Assembly: GCF_009451885.1 (NCBI RefSeq)
Contig: NZ_WIAO01000001.1
Span: 248,001-312,000 of the forward strand
Source: Glycomyces albidus
GTDB lineage: Bacteria; Actinomycetota; Actinomycetes; Mycobacteriales; Micromonosporaceae
Direction: 5' to 3'
Length of the DNA: 64,000 nt
Below are positions 42,871 to 51,469 of the stretch, one piece after another. Every line of letters starts with the position of its first letter. Positions within the stretch are counted from its first letter, which is position 1. The position numbers and the translations under genes were made by a program. The notes under the pieces are model-generated. The model saw only the letters and a list, made by a program, of their open reading frames with translations. It did not search any database and was not told where the DNA came from.

Positions 42871-44061
42871 ATGAAACACCGCATCATCGTCCTCGGCGCG
42901 GGGTACGCCGGGGCGTTCTCCGCCGGCCGGCTCGCCCGCCAACTGCACCCGGACGACGTCGAGATCACCGTGGTCAACGCCGAACCCGACTTCGTCGAGC
43001 GGCTTCGCAACCACCAGGCGGCCGCGGGGCAGGAGCTTCCGCGCCGGCCGCTGTCGAAGGTGTTCGCGGGCACCGGGATCCGACTCAAGGTGGCGCGGGT
43101 GGCGAGGCTCGACCCCGACCGCCGGACCGTGCACGTCGAAGACAGCCTCGGCACCGACACGCTCGAGTACGACACGCTGCTGTACGCGCTCGGCAGCACG
43201 GTCGACGACCACGGTATCCCCGGCGTGCGCGAACACGCCCACCACGTCGCCACCCGGCCCGCCGCGCTTCGCCTGCGCGAGCGCCTGGACGAGCTCGGCG
43301 ACGGCGGGAGGGTGCTCGTCGTGGGCGGCAACCTGACCGGGATCGAGACCGCCACCGAGCTCGCCGAGTCCCGGCCCGGCCTGCGCATCGCACTCGCCAC
43401 CAGCGGCGAACTGGGAGGCTGGCTGGGCGACAAGGCACGTCGGCACCTCCTGCGGTCCTTCGAGCGGTTCGGCATCGAGGTGCACGAGCACGCCCCGATC
43501 GGTCGGGTCGAGGCGTCGGCGGCGATCGCGGCCGACGGCACGGTCTTCGACACGGACGTGACCGTGTGGGCCGCCGGATTCGCCGCTCATCCCATCGCGG
43601 CCGACAGCGGGCTCGCCGTCGAGGAGAACGGCCAGATCACCGTCGACCGCCGGATGCGGTCGGTCTCGCACCCGGAGGTCTTCGCCGTCGGCGACAGCGC
43701 GTTCGTCATCGCCGAGAACGGGAAGCCGCTCCCGATGTCGTGCGCCTCGGCCGGCCCGACCAGCAAGCAGGCCATCGCCGGGATCGTCGGCGGCCTCACC
43801 GGCCACGAGGTGTCGCTGACGAAGTTCCCGTACATCGGCAACCACATCAGCCTCGGCCGCAAGGACGCGATCTTCCAGCTCGTCGACGGCGACGCGCAGG
43901 CCAAGCCGGGCGCGATGCTGGGCGGCTCCGCCGCGCAGGTCAAGACGGCGATCCTCAAGACCGCCGCCTGGAGCGTCGCCCACCCGACCTCCGGCCTTCC
44001 CACCCGCAGGCACCGCAGCGCAACAGCCGAGGACAGGACGGTGCGGACCCTTGCCGCATAA
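42871..44061 (+). CDS. NAD(P)/FAD-dependent oxidoreductase (NDH-2-like)
   Basis: 396 residues. FAD motif at the start (HRIIVLGAGYAGAFSAGRLA), ATG motif YDTLLYALGST, NAD motif GGRVLVVGGNLTGIETATELAE, and closing FAD motif EVFAVGDSAF. The order is that of type II NADH dehydrogenases and related disulfide-oxidoreductase-fold enzymes. No C-terminal membrane helix is obvious, so it is probably soluble or peripheral. AGGAG ribosome site. A possible ECF41 promoter lies upstream and an AraC gene follows. Confidence 0.88.
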   Translation: MKHRIIVLGAGYAGAFSAGRLARQLHPDDVEITVVNAEPDFVERLRNHQAAAGQELPRRPLSKVFAGTGIRLKVARVARLDPDRRTVHVEDSLGTDTLEYDTLLYALGSTVDDHGIPGVREHAHHVATRPAALRLRERLDELGDGGRVLVVGGNLTGIETATELAESRPGLRIALATSGELGGWLGDKARRHLLRSFERFGIEVHEHAPIGRVEASAAIAADGTVFDTDVTVWAAGFAAHPIAADSGLAVEENGQITVDRRMRSVSHPEVFAVGDSAFVIAENGKPLPMSCASAGPTSKQAIAGIVGGLTGHEVSLTKFPYIGNHISLGRKDAIFQLVDGDAQAKPGAMLGGSAAQVKTAILKTAAWSVAHPTSGLPTRRHRSATAEDRTVRTLAA

Positions 44062-44167
44062 CACCGTCGACGCGGATGCCGCGGAACGCCTCGAGGCCGG
44101 CCGGCGACGGCCGGCCTCGTCGGCATCCCTCCCGCCCGGTTCGACCCTCCAGCCCTCGGAGCCGCCC

Positions 44168-45175
44168 GTGAACGCCGCTCGTCTCAACGGCACCGTGCCG
44201 CCGCACCTGACGCGGCTGCTGGTGGAGGCCGGCGGACTCGCCGGAGTGGAGCCGCGGGCGTTCGCAAGGATCAGCGGCCTGTCGGCGCTGGGAGACGACC
44301 GGGTCCGGATCCCGACCCGCTCGATGATGCGGGTCTGGGAGGAACTGTCGGTCGGCCTGCGCGGGGCCGGCGGCGGCACCCGTCCGATCGAACTGTGGCG
44401 ACCGGGCCGGCTCGGCGCCTGGGACTACCTCTTCACCGCCGCCGGCACCCTGACCGAGGCGTTCGCCGACGCCGACCGGCACTTCACCGCGGTCACCGAT
44501 CCGCGCGACGCGATGGCGGCGACACGCGACGACGACGGACTGACCATCGTCTACCACGGGCCGTACGAGGAGCTTCCCGTCGTCGGCGAGTTCGCGCTGA
44601 GCCTGCTGCTGGCACAGGCCCGCTCCGGGGCGGGCCGGGACCTGCGGCCGACCCGGATCCGGCTGCCCGGCGCGGCCCGCTCCCGCCACCGCGACCTCTC
44701 GACCGCGTTCGCCACCCGCGAGATCGAATTCGAGGCGCCGCGGCCATCGATCACGTTCACCGCCGCCGACGCCGAACGACCCTTCCCGCGAGCCGACCCC
44801 GCGCTGGCGGCGATCCTGCGCGAGCACGCCCGGCTGACGGTCGCGACCGCCAGACCCGTGCACGGCTGGCTGGACCGGCTCCACGCCGAGATCGACCGCG
44901 AGCTCGCCACCGGTGCACCGACGCTGGAACGAGTGGCGCACCGGCTCAATCTCAGCGTCCGCACGCTGCAGCGCCGGCTGCGGGACGAGGACACCACCTG
45001 GAGCGCCGAACTCGAACGCATCCGCGCCGAACGGGTCGAGCGGCTGCTCACCACGACCGCGCTGCCGGTCGAGGCGATCGCCGCCCGCGTCGGCTACCGC
45101 GATCCCCGAGCCCTGCGCCGCGCCGTCCACCGCTGGCTTGGCCGCGGGCCCGGCGCGGTCCGCGCCGGACGCTGA
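44168..45175 (+). CDS. AraC-family regulator (PF12625-type N-terminal domain)
   Basis: 335 residues from GTG 44168 (GGAG six bases before). The N-terminal 180 residues (RLLVEAGGLAGVEPRAFARISGL, FTAAGTLTEAFADADRHFTAVTD) resemble the arabinose-binding-type domain of OruR/ArgR-like AraC regulators. The C-terminal double HTH reads LERVAHRLNLSVRTLQRRLRDEDTTWSAEL and LPVEAIAARVGYRDPRALRRAVHRWLG. A longer reading from 44051 overlaps the oxidoreductase and lacks a good site. Target likely the neighbouring oxidoreductase or deacetylase (inference). Confidence 0.87.
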   Translation: MNAARLNGTVPPHLTRLLVEAGGLAGVEPRAFARISGLSALGDDRVRIPTRSMMRVWEELSVGLRGAGGGTRPIELWRPGRLGAWDYLFTAAGTLTEAFADADRHFTAVTDPRDAMAATRDDDGLTIVYHGPYEELPVVGEFALSLLLAQARSGAGRDLRPTRIRLPGAARSRHRDLSTAFATREIEFEAPRPSITFTAADAERPFPRADPALAAILREHARLTVATARPVHGWLDRLHAEIDRELATGAPTLERVAHRLNLSVRTLQRRLRDEDTTWSAELERIRAERVERLLTTTALPVEAIAARVGYRDPRALRRAVHRWLGRGPGAVRAGR

Positions 45176-45264
45176 CACGATCCGGTCGACATCGGCGCCA
45201 CCGGTCCCCTCCGTGTCGTCCGCAGCCCTCCCCGCGCCGCCGCACGGCCCATACCCTTCCGGTC

Positions 45265-46146
45265 ATGAACCAACACGACACCACCGAGAACGAGCTGTAC
45301 GACTACAGTCCCATCGTCGACCGCGAACCGATCACCTGGCCGGGCGGCGCCCGAGTCGCGTTCTACATCGGACTCAATGTCGAGCACTTCCACCTCGGCA
45401 AGCCCTCCACGAGCATCAACGCGGCGACCGCGTCCCTGGTGCCGGACCCGCTCAACCACGGCTGGCGCGACTACGGCGCCAGGGTCGGGATCTGGCGCGT
45501 CATGGACACCCTCGACCGCCACGGCATCCGCGCCAGCGTCCTCCTCAACTCCGACGTGTGCGAACGGTACCCGCAGATCATCGAGGCGGGGAACGCCCGC
45601 GGCTGGACATGGCTGGCCCACGGCAAGACCAACTCCGAGCTCCCGGCCGAGATCCCCGCCGAAGCCGAACGCGAGTACCTGACCGAGATCCTCGAGACCA
45701 TCGAGAAGGCCACCGGCCACCGGCCCAGGGGATGGATGGGGCCGGCGCTGAACCACACCTTCCAGACCCCGTCGCTGCTGGCCGAACTCGGCGTCTCGTA
45801 CCTGCTCGACTGGACCGCCGACGACCAGCCGTTCCGGCTGAAGGTACCGGGACTGCTGAGCGTCCCGTACTCGGTGGAGCTCAACGACATCGGCCTGTTC
45901 ACGATGAAGAGCCACACCGGCCCGGAGTTCGTCCGGATGCTCGAGGACCAGCTCGACCAGCTCTGCGACGACGCCGCCGACAGCGGCCGGGTCATGGCGC
46001 TCGCCCTGCACCCGTTCGTCATCGGCCAGGCGTTCCGCAACCGGTACCTCGACGAGGCGCTCGCGTACATCGCCGGACACGAGGGCGTCTGGCTCACCAC
46101 CAGCGACGAGATCGCCGACCACTTCGACCGGACCGCGCCCGCCTAG
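45265..46146 (+). CDS. Polysaccharide deacetylase-family protein (NodB/PuuE-like)
   Basis: 293 residues, no signal peptide, so cytoplasmic. NodB barrel with WPGGARVAFYIGLNVEHF, RVMDTLDRHGIRASVLLNSDVCERYPQIIEAG, WTWLAHGKTNS and ALALHPFVIGQ. The first metal-binding Asp pair of true deacetylases is replaced by Asn-Val (GLNVEHF), so the activity may differ, as in the allantoinase/PuuE branch acting on ureides or small amides. It follows the AraC gene by 90 bases. Confidence 0.85.
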   Translation: MNQHDTTENELYDYSPIVDREPITWPGGARVAFYIGLNVEHFHLGKPSTSINAATASLVPDPLNHGWRDYGARVGIWRVMDTLDRHGIRASVLLNSDVCERYPQIIEAGNARGWTWLAHGKTNSELPAEIPAEAEREYLTEILETIEKATGHRPRGWMGPALNHTFQTPSLLAELGVSYLLDWTADDQPFRLKVPGLLSVPYSVELNDIGLFTMKSHTGPEFVRMLEDQLDQLCDDAADSGRVMALALHPFVIGQAFRNRYLDEALAYIAGHEGVWLTTSDEIADHFDRTAPA

Positions 46147-46164
46147 CGCCCGGGCCGGGGTCGG

Positions 46165-46770
46165 TCAGCGCCGGACCTCGTAGCGCAGGTGCAGGGTTCG
46201 AGGGGCCTGGAGCACGCGGACCAGATCGAGTTCGACGTGCTCGGGCGGCAGACCCTCGAACAGCAGCCGGCCCTGGCCCAGCAGCACCGGTCGCAACTGG
46301 ATCTCGACCACGTCCAGCACGCCGGCTTTGAGGCATTCCTGGGCAGTGTAGGCGCCGTGGAGCATCACGTCGCGGTCGCCGGCCGCCGCCTTCGCCTGCG
46401 CCACGCACGACTCGATGCCGTCGGTGACGTAATGGACGCGCTCGTACGGGTTCTCGGGCGGAGCCTGGTGGGTCGGCACGAAGATGGGCACGCCGTCGTG
46501 GTGGTCGCCGCCCCAGTAGCCGGCGAAGTCCCCGGTCCGCTTCCCGGTCACGACGGCACCGGTCGCCATCGCCTCGTCGAAGACGATCCGGCTGCCGGGA
46601 TCGCTCGGACGGAACGCCTGCGGACCGTCCGCCGCGCCGCCCTCGCCGCCGCCCCCGAGCCAGTCCATCAGGCGCATGCCGCCGATGCCGGCGGGATTGT
46701 CGGCGTCGTCGTGCGGACCGGTGATGAAGCCGTCCAACGACATCGCCATGTACAGGATCAATTGGGACAT
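46165..46770 (-). CDS. Dihydrofolate reductase-family protein (RibD C-terminal-like)
   Basis: 201 residues from ATG 46770 (AAGGAAG site). MSQLILYMAMSLDGFITGPHDD and GAVVTGKRTGDFAGYWGG, then DVMLHGAYTAQECLKAGVLDVVEIQLRPVLLGQGRLLFEGL are hallmarks of YyaP/RibD-C reductases. These NADPH-dependent enzymes are common in actinomycetes, and their substrates are mostly unknown. Monocistronic; a tandem 10-mer motif lies 91 bases upstream. Confidence 0.88.
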   Translation of the reverse strand: MSQLILYMAMSLDGFITGPHDDADNPAGIGGMRLMDWLGGGGEGGAADGPQAFRPSDPGSRIVFDEAMATGAVVTGKRTGDFAGYWGGDHHDGVPIFVPTHQAPPENPYERVHYVTDGIESCVAQAKAAAGDRDVMLHGAYTAQECLKAGVLDVVEIQLRPVLLGQGRLLFEGLPPEHVELDLVRVLQAPRTLHLRYEVRR

Positions 46771-46860
46771 CCGTCTTCCTTTCGATTGCGGCCTGCGTCG
46801 GAGTCGCGCGCACGGACCACCGATCAGTGCACCCTGCGACCGGCGCGCCGGACAGGACCG

Positions 46861-46880
46861 GTTGGAATTCGTTGGAATCC
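46861..46880. repeat. Tandem 10-mer motif (copy 2), upstream of the RibD-like reductase
   Basis: GTTGGAATTC directly followed by GTTGGAATCC. It matches the copy at 42625-42644 at 17 of 20 bases and has the same orientation relative to the minus-strand gene it precedes. The rest of 46771-47129 shows no gene apart from the next promoter. Confidence 0.4.
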
Positions 46881-47060
46881 GAAGCCGGCGCCCCGCGGTC
46901 CGCCGCTCCAAGTCGAGCACATGCGGCTCGTCATCGACGGTGACCGACACCCCGACCGATCGCCTCCGTAGGCGCGGCGGCCTCGATGAAGCCGAGCAGC
47001 GCCGTTGACCAGGAAGCCCACCACCGACTCCGGAGCCGCCCGTTCGTAAGTGACACAACG

Positions 47061-47090
47061 AACTGACCAACAGAACTATTTTAGTCAGTT
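47061..47090 (+). promoter_or_regulatory. Candidate TetR operator/promoter of the FAD monooxygenase gene
   Basis: Inverted repeat AACTGAC (47061-47067) and GTCAGTT (47084-47090), spacer 16, in an AT-rich stretch just before TAGGGT (47098-47103), a plausible -10. The TetR gene downstream in the same operon is the likely binder. Confidence 0.5.
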
Positions 47091-47129
47091 AGTCTGCTAG
47101 GGTCGAGGCAGTCGAGAGAAGGAGTCACC

Positions 47130-48347
47130 ATGAACCAAGCCAAACGCCCCCGCGCACTCGTGGTCGGCCTCGGGATCGCCGGGATGGCGGCCGCGCTGCG
47201 GTTGCGGCAGATCGGTTGGGAGCCGGTCGTCGCCGAACGCGCACCGGGGCGCCGCTCAGGCGGGTACTTCATCATGCTGTTCGGCGCCGGGACCGCCTCC
47301 GCCCAGCGCCTCGGCGTCCTCGACGCGATCGGCGACCGCAGCCATCCCGAGGTGCGCAACTACTCGGTGAACCGGGCAGGGCGCCGGACCAGCGGTATGA
47401 ACCCGGCGACCAGCCCCGGCCCGAACCGGCCGCGACTGCTGCTGCGCGGCGATGTCGAACGAGGCCTGTTCGACGCGCTCCCCGAGGACGTCGAGATCCG
47501 GTACTCGACCGTCCCGACCCGCATCACCCAGGACGCCGGCGCGGCCGAGGTCGACCTCCACGACACCGCCGCCGACACGGTGAGCACCGAGCGGTTCGAC
47601 CTGGTGGTCGGCACCGACGGCATGCGCTCGACCGTCCGCCGCCTCGTCTTCGGCCCCGACGACCACCTGCACCCGCTGAACTACATGATCGGCGCGACCC
47701 TGCTCGACGGCCCGGTCGAAGGATTCGGGCCGCGCGAGGGCACGATCCTGGCCGAGCCGGGACGATCGGTGTGGACGTTCCCGTTCAAGGACCACGCCCC
47801 GAGCCTGCTGTTCTCCTACCGCACCAGCGATGTGGACGCCGAATTCCGGCGCCCCGCAATCGAGTCCATCCGCGCCGCCTTCGGCCCCCAGCCGCCCGGC
47901 CCGATCCTCGAGCACCTCTTCACCCGGTTCGAACAGGCCGACGACTACCTGTTCGACTCGGTCAACCAGGTGCGCATGCCGCGCTGGCACCGAGGCCGGG
48001 TGGTCCTGGCAGGCGACGCGGCCTGGTGCGTGACCTTGTACGCCGGCATGGGCGCCTCCAGCGGGATCGCCGGCGGCGAACTGCTCGGCACGATGCTCGA
48101 ACGCCACGCCGGCGACGTGCCCGGCGCGCTCCGAGCATGGGAGGCGCGGCTGCGGCCGTTCATCACCACCGAGCAGGAGTCGGCGTTCACCACTCGTAGA
48201 CTGTTCACGCCCCACGACCGCAGGGAGCACTTGGTGCGCGCCGTGATGATGCGGGTCATGAGCTCGCCGGCCCTCCGCCGGGCATTGGGGAGGTTCGCGG
48301 AGTTCCCGGGCATGGCGCACAAGGCGATCGACATCGCGGCGGCCTGA
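47130..48347 (+). CDS. FAD-dependent monooxygenase (aromatic hydroxylase / TetX-like)
   Basis: 405 residues, class A flavoprotein monooxygenase. GxGxxG start ALVVGLGIAGMAAALRLRQIGWEPVVAE, the DG motif DLVVGTDGMRSTVRRLVFG, and the GD motif RGRVVLAGDAAWCVTLYAGMGASSGIAGGELL. Such enzymes hydroxylate small aromatics or inactivate antibiotics; the substrate is not deducible. GAAGGAG ribosome site. Followed by a TetR gene 34 bases on, so a self-regulated detoxification pair is likely. Confidence 0.92.
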   Translation: MNQAKRPRALVVGLGIAGMAAALRLRQIGWEPVVAERAPGRRSGGYFIMLFGAGTASAQRLGVLDAIGDRSHPEVRNYSVNRAGRRTSGMNPATSPGPNRPRLLLRGDVERGLFDALPEDVEIRYSTVPTRITQDAGAAEVDLHDTAADTVSTERFDLVVGTDGMRSTVRRLVFGPDDHLHPLNYMIGATLLDGPVEGFGPREGTILAEPGRSVWTFPFKDHAPSLLFSYRTSDVDAEFRRPAIESIRAAFGPQPPGPILEHLFTRFEQADDYLFDSVNQVRMPRWHRGRVVLAGDAAWCVTLYAGMGASSGIAGGELLGTMLERHAGDVPGALRAWEARLRPFITTEQESAFTTRRLFTPHDRREHLVRAVMMRVMSSPALRRALGRFAEFPGMAHKAIDIAAA

Positions 48348-48381
48348 ACCGCCGAACACCACCGAGAAGGACGGACACGAG

Positions 48382-49101
48382 TTGAGCCAGTTGATCGAGC
48401 ACCGTTCGCGCAAAGCCGCCCGCGTGCTGGAGAGTGCCCGCGAGCTGGTGCTCGATCACGGCATCCGCAAGGTCACCGTGGCCGAGATCGCGAAGGCCGC
48501 CGGCGTCGGCAAGGGCACCGTCTACCTCTACTGGCCCTCCAAAGAGGATCTCATCGTGGGCCTGTTCGCCCGCGACGCGCTGACCGTCATGGAAGCCGTC
48601 ACCGAGCGCCTCACCGCCGACCCCGCGGCCGTACTCCCCAAGCACCTGGTGTCGCTGCTGATGAGCAGCGGCCGGAAGTCCATGCTCAAGAACCGGCTCA
48701 CCGCCGGGGACTTCGAGCTCCTGCGGCAACTGGTCCAGCAGTCGGGCGCCCGTGACCTGTTCGCCGGCATCACGCCCGCCGCACTGTGCGAATCGGTCAT
48801 GCCGCTCCTCCACCGGCACGGGCTGCTCAGGGACGACCGGCCGCTGGCGGACCAGACGTACGCCATGCACGCCATCCTCTCCGGCTTCGGCGCCGCGATC
48901 AGGGAACCGGACACCGCTCCGCGTCCCGAGGGCGACCCGGAGGCGATCCTCGCCGACACCGCGGACCGCCTCCTGGGAGCCGCGTCCGCCCCGCCGGAAT
49001 CAGCTGTCGCCGCGGCCGCCGCAGACGTCGTAGGGGCCTTCGACCGGGCCCGCGAAGCGGTCCTGGAACTCATCGGGCGCACCCAGGTCGACGGGGCCTG
49101 A
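48382..49101 (+). CDS. TetR-family regulator
   Basis: 239 residues from TTG 48382 (SQLIEHRSRKAARVLESA). HTH: LVLDHGIRKVTVAEIAKAAGVGKGTVYLYWPSKEDLIVGLF. The C-terminal ligand domain is helical and poorly conserved. The TTG start is accepted because no ATG or GTG lies close and AGAAGG precedes it. Likely represses the operon it shares with the FAD monooxygenase through the AACTGAC repeat at 47061. Confidence 0.9.
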   Translation: MSQLIEHRSRKAARVLESARELVLDHGIRKVTVAEIAKAAGVGKGTVYLYWPSKEDLIVGLFARDALTVMEAVTERLTADPAAVLPKHLVSLLMSSGRKSMLKNRLTAGDFELLRQLVQQSGARDLFAGITPAALCESVMPLLHRHGLLRDDRPLADQTYAMHAILSGFGAAIREPDTAPRPEGDPEAILADTADRLLGAASAPPESAVAAAAADVVGAFDRAREAVLELIGRTQVDGA

Positions 49102-49382
49102 CCGCCCGGCTCCAGCACGTCGACGTCATGCTCGCCGGGCTCTGGCTCGAAGGGAGCCGTTCCTCGCTCAGATAAGGATCGCCTTTCGGGCCTCGCGAAT
49201 CGTTGCGTGCGAGCTCTTCGGCGTCGATATCCGGGTGGCTCCTGGCGTTTCCTACCGCTAGGGTGCACCCATGCACGAGACGGAAGCCCCTCCCCCGGAT
49301 CATCCACTCCGAACGGATCGTCGACGAACGCGCCCTGCCGTCCCGTCGATCGCAGGTGTCGAACTTCCGGAGTGCCGGCGGC

Positions 49383-49793
49383 ATGAGCTGGACTGACCTC
49401 GTCCATGAGACCGAGGGACTTCTCGCCGCCTTCCAGGGTCGGCCGCCCAGCCTCGAAGCGGTGGCGATTCACCAGGTCAGTGTGAACGCGGATGGCTGGG
49501 AAGTCCGCGTCCGCTTCGACCTGCGCGAGTTCCCTGCGCAGCCTCCGGCGAAATGGGCCACGCGCTACGCGAACACTGTCCAGCTCGACCTCGGCCTCGG
49601 CAACCTCTCGCGCCTGGCCGTCACCGGTGTCCTTCGACCTGTCGGGCCTGGTCGGATCACGATCGGCGGTGATCGCGTCAACGGTATCGAGCTCGCCGTC
49701 GCGGCTGGCGACTTCCGCGTTGAGGCGTTCGGCGAGGTGGCCATGCTTCGCAGTCTCTCTGCGTACCTGCGCGGGGCCGGCTGCTTCGACTGA
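49383..49793 (+). CDS. Imm50-family immunity protein
   Basis: 136 residues from ATG 49383. The pattern GRPPSLEAVAIHQVSVNADGWEVRVRFDL, FPAQPPAKWATRYANTVQLDLGL and AVAAGDFRVEAFGEVAMLRSLSAY is that of Imm50 proteins of polymorphic toxin systems: an all-beta protein that neutralises a nuclease-type toxin. No toxin gene is seen within the window. An orphan immunity gene may protect against toxins of rivals. The upstream gap 49102-49382 has no convincing gene. Confidence 0.75.
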   Translation: MSWTDLVHETEGLLAAFQGRPPSLEAVAIHQVSVNADGWEVRVRFDLREFPAQPPAKWATRYANTVQLDLGLGNLSRLAVTGVLRPVGPGRITIGGDRVNGIELAVAAGDFRVEAFGEVAMLRSLSAYLRGAGCFD

Positions 49794-49953
49794 CCCGAGT
49801 ACCCCAGATGTGGAGTCAGGATGGCACCATCGCGCGGTACCCGGTTCCGCTGACTGGAGCACCGATGCGAACCGCGACCGCTGGTCGGCGCCCTCGCGGC
49901 CGCTTCTGGGGCGCGATGAGGGGCGGGCCCGGTCCGGTCCCGCCCCCGATCGC

Positions 49954-50625
49954 TCAGCCCCGCGGCTCCTCTGGTGCTGGAACCGTGATGCAGTTGTCCC
50001 TGGTGGCCACGTCACGGCCTCGGGCGCAGAATTGCAGGTCGGCCTCGAGTTCGGCGTCGTCCAGGATCTGGAAGGCCAAGGCGCCGATCATGGTCGCGCC
50101 GGCCGGGAGGTCGACGGTCCCCGCTGTGTCGGCGCTGACCCACATGTGGTCACGCCACTCGCCGTCGGCGACCTGCTCGATCTTGGTGATCGGTTTGGCG
50201 ACGCAGGCGCCATAGGCGTCGACACTGCTAGGGGCGCAGGCACTGTCGACGGTAGGGAAGACCAGCTCGAAGTCGAAGTAGTTGAACCAGGCGCCGGCCA
50301 CGCCGCGGTCGTCGGCCTCGCCGGTCACCGCCACGTAGATCACCAGGTAGTGGGCGCCCACTTCGGCGATCTCGCCGGCGAGTTCGGTCTGCCAGGCCGT
50401 GTCGACGGCCTTCAGCCGCAACCCGACCGGCACTACTCCCTGCTCGACGTACAGCAGTTCCTCACCGGGGAAGTCGGCGAACGCGGTAAAGGAGGGCCCG
50501 GACGTGCTCGGAGACGACTCCGGCTGCGAGGCCGATCCGGTGGAGTCGGTGTCGCCGCCGCCGGCGCATCCGGTGAGCGCCAGAAGAAGTCCGGCCGTGA
50601 GTACGGAGATCGAGCGTACCGGCAT
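49954..50625 (-). CDS. Lipoprotein of unknown function, paralogue of the upstream gene
   Basis: 223 residues: lipobox LALTGC (Cys about 20), Ser/Thr/Pro-rich linker, then a beta-rich domain (LRLKAVDTAWQTELAGEIAEVGAHYLVIYVAVTGEADDRG, ACVAKPITKIEQVADG) of the sort found in DUF4352-like actinomycete lipoproteins. Four Cys in the mature part could form two disulfides. The ATG overlaps the upstream stop (TGATG), so it is translated together with its paralogue. Confidence 0.7.
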   Translation of the reverse strand: MPVRSISVLTAGLLLALTGCAGGGDTDSTGSASQPESSPSTSGPSFTAFADFPGEELLYVEQGVVPVGLRLKAVDTAWQTELAGEIAEVGAHYLVIYVAVTGEADDRGVAGAWFNYFDFELVFPTVDSACAPSSVDAYGACVAKPITKIEQVADGEWRDHMWVSADTAGTVDLPAGATMIGALAFQILDDAELEADLQFCARGRDVATRDNCITVPAPEEPRG

Positions 50626-51317
50626 CAGGCTCGCTCCCCCGTCGGCTCGGGAACGGCGATGCAGGTCTCGTAGTCCATCAGGATCGATGCGCCGCCGCCG
50701 CAGAACTCGATCGGACCGGTCGCATCGGAGGTGTCGGCGACGGTGAAGGCCACGACCCCGGCCACGGTCTCCCCCGCGTCCAGCGGAATGCCGCCGAAGC
50801 CGCCCTCAGCCCAGTCGTACGAGCCCCAGTCCTGGTAGGGAACGTCCGCGAGGTACGTGGTCAAGGTGGCGTTGTCGTGGCAGATCGCCTCCATCGACTC
50901 GTCCCGGGCGCCGATCGCGTCGCGCTTGCAGTCGTCGCCCGACCCGAATCGCAGGCCCAGCGAGAAGGCGTTCAGGTAGGCCTCCTCCACGCCGCGGTCG
51001 GCGGCCTCGCCGGTGGCCACGACGTAGACCGCCAGGAAGTGGGTGCCCATCGAGGCGGGCCTGCCGGCCAGCTCGGTGAGCCAGGCCGTCTCGACCGCCT
51101 TGACGCGCAGGCGGTACGAGTCGCGGCCGTCGGTGTACACCATCTCCTCACCGGGGTAGTCCTCGTACGCCGAGTACGCGGGCTCGGACGGGCTCGTCGA
51201 GGCGTTCGCTTCGGAGGCCGTCGCGCCGGACGGGGTCTCGCCGCTGCCGCCTCCGGAGCAGCCGGCGAGCGCCAGGAGCAGGCTCAGGGCGAGTAGGGAC
51301 GGGGAACGTAGGGACAT
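50625..51317 (-). CDS. Lipoprotein of unknown function (first of a tandem pair)
   Basis: 230 residues: lipobox LALAGC (Cys about 20), Gly/Ser/Thr linker, then a domain sharing the order of the next gene: DYPGEEMVYTDGRDSYRLRVKAVETAWLTELAGRPASMGTHFLAVYVVATGEAADRGVEEA and a Cys-containing end (ILMDYETCIAVPEP). The pair arose by duplication. Surface-exposed on the outer face of the membrane. Function unknown. Confidence 0.7.
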   Translation of the reverse strand: MSLRSPSLLALSLLLALAGCSGGGSGETPSGATASEANASTSPSEPAYSAYEDYPGEEMVYTDGRDSYRLRVKAVETAWLTELAGRPASMGTHFLAVYVVATGEAADRGVEEAYLNAFSLGLRFGSGDDCKRDAIGARDESMEAICHDNATLTTYLADVPYQDWGSYDWAEGGFGGIPLDAGETVAGVVAFTVADTSDATGPIEFCGGGASILMDYETCIAVPEPTGERA

Positions 51318-51469
51318 GCGGTTTCCTCGATCTATGGGTTGGCTTCGCCGCCTCCGCCCGCCGTGCCGTCGGCGGTCCTGGCGGCTCCGCGGAGAAGTAT
51401 CGGCGAACCCGGCTTCAGATCGGCTTCACCGTCGCCGGAGCCATCGCCCCGCGGGACTAAGATGGCGAC

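Noticed and set aside
12828-46884. Recurring AATCCGAAGC near 12832, 26648 and 46877
   Set aside because: Only ten bases; one copy is in the HxlR palindrome, one in a small ORF; positions share no common context.
46771-47070. N-terminal extension of the RibD-like reductase to 47070
   Set aside because: Extension is Arg-rich and unlike the family, which starts at MSQLILYMAMSLDG behind a ribosome site.
49271-49399. Short frame MHETEAPPPDHPLR upstream of Imm50
   Set aside because: Overlaps the Imm50 start in another frame, has no good ribosome site and no family features.
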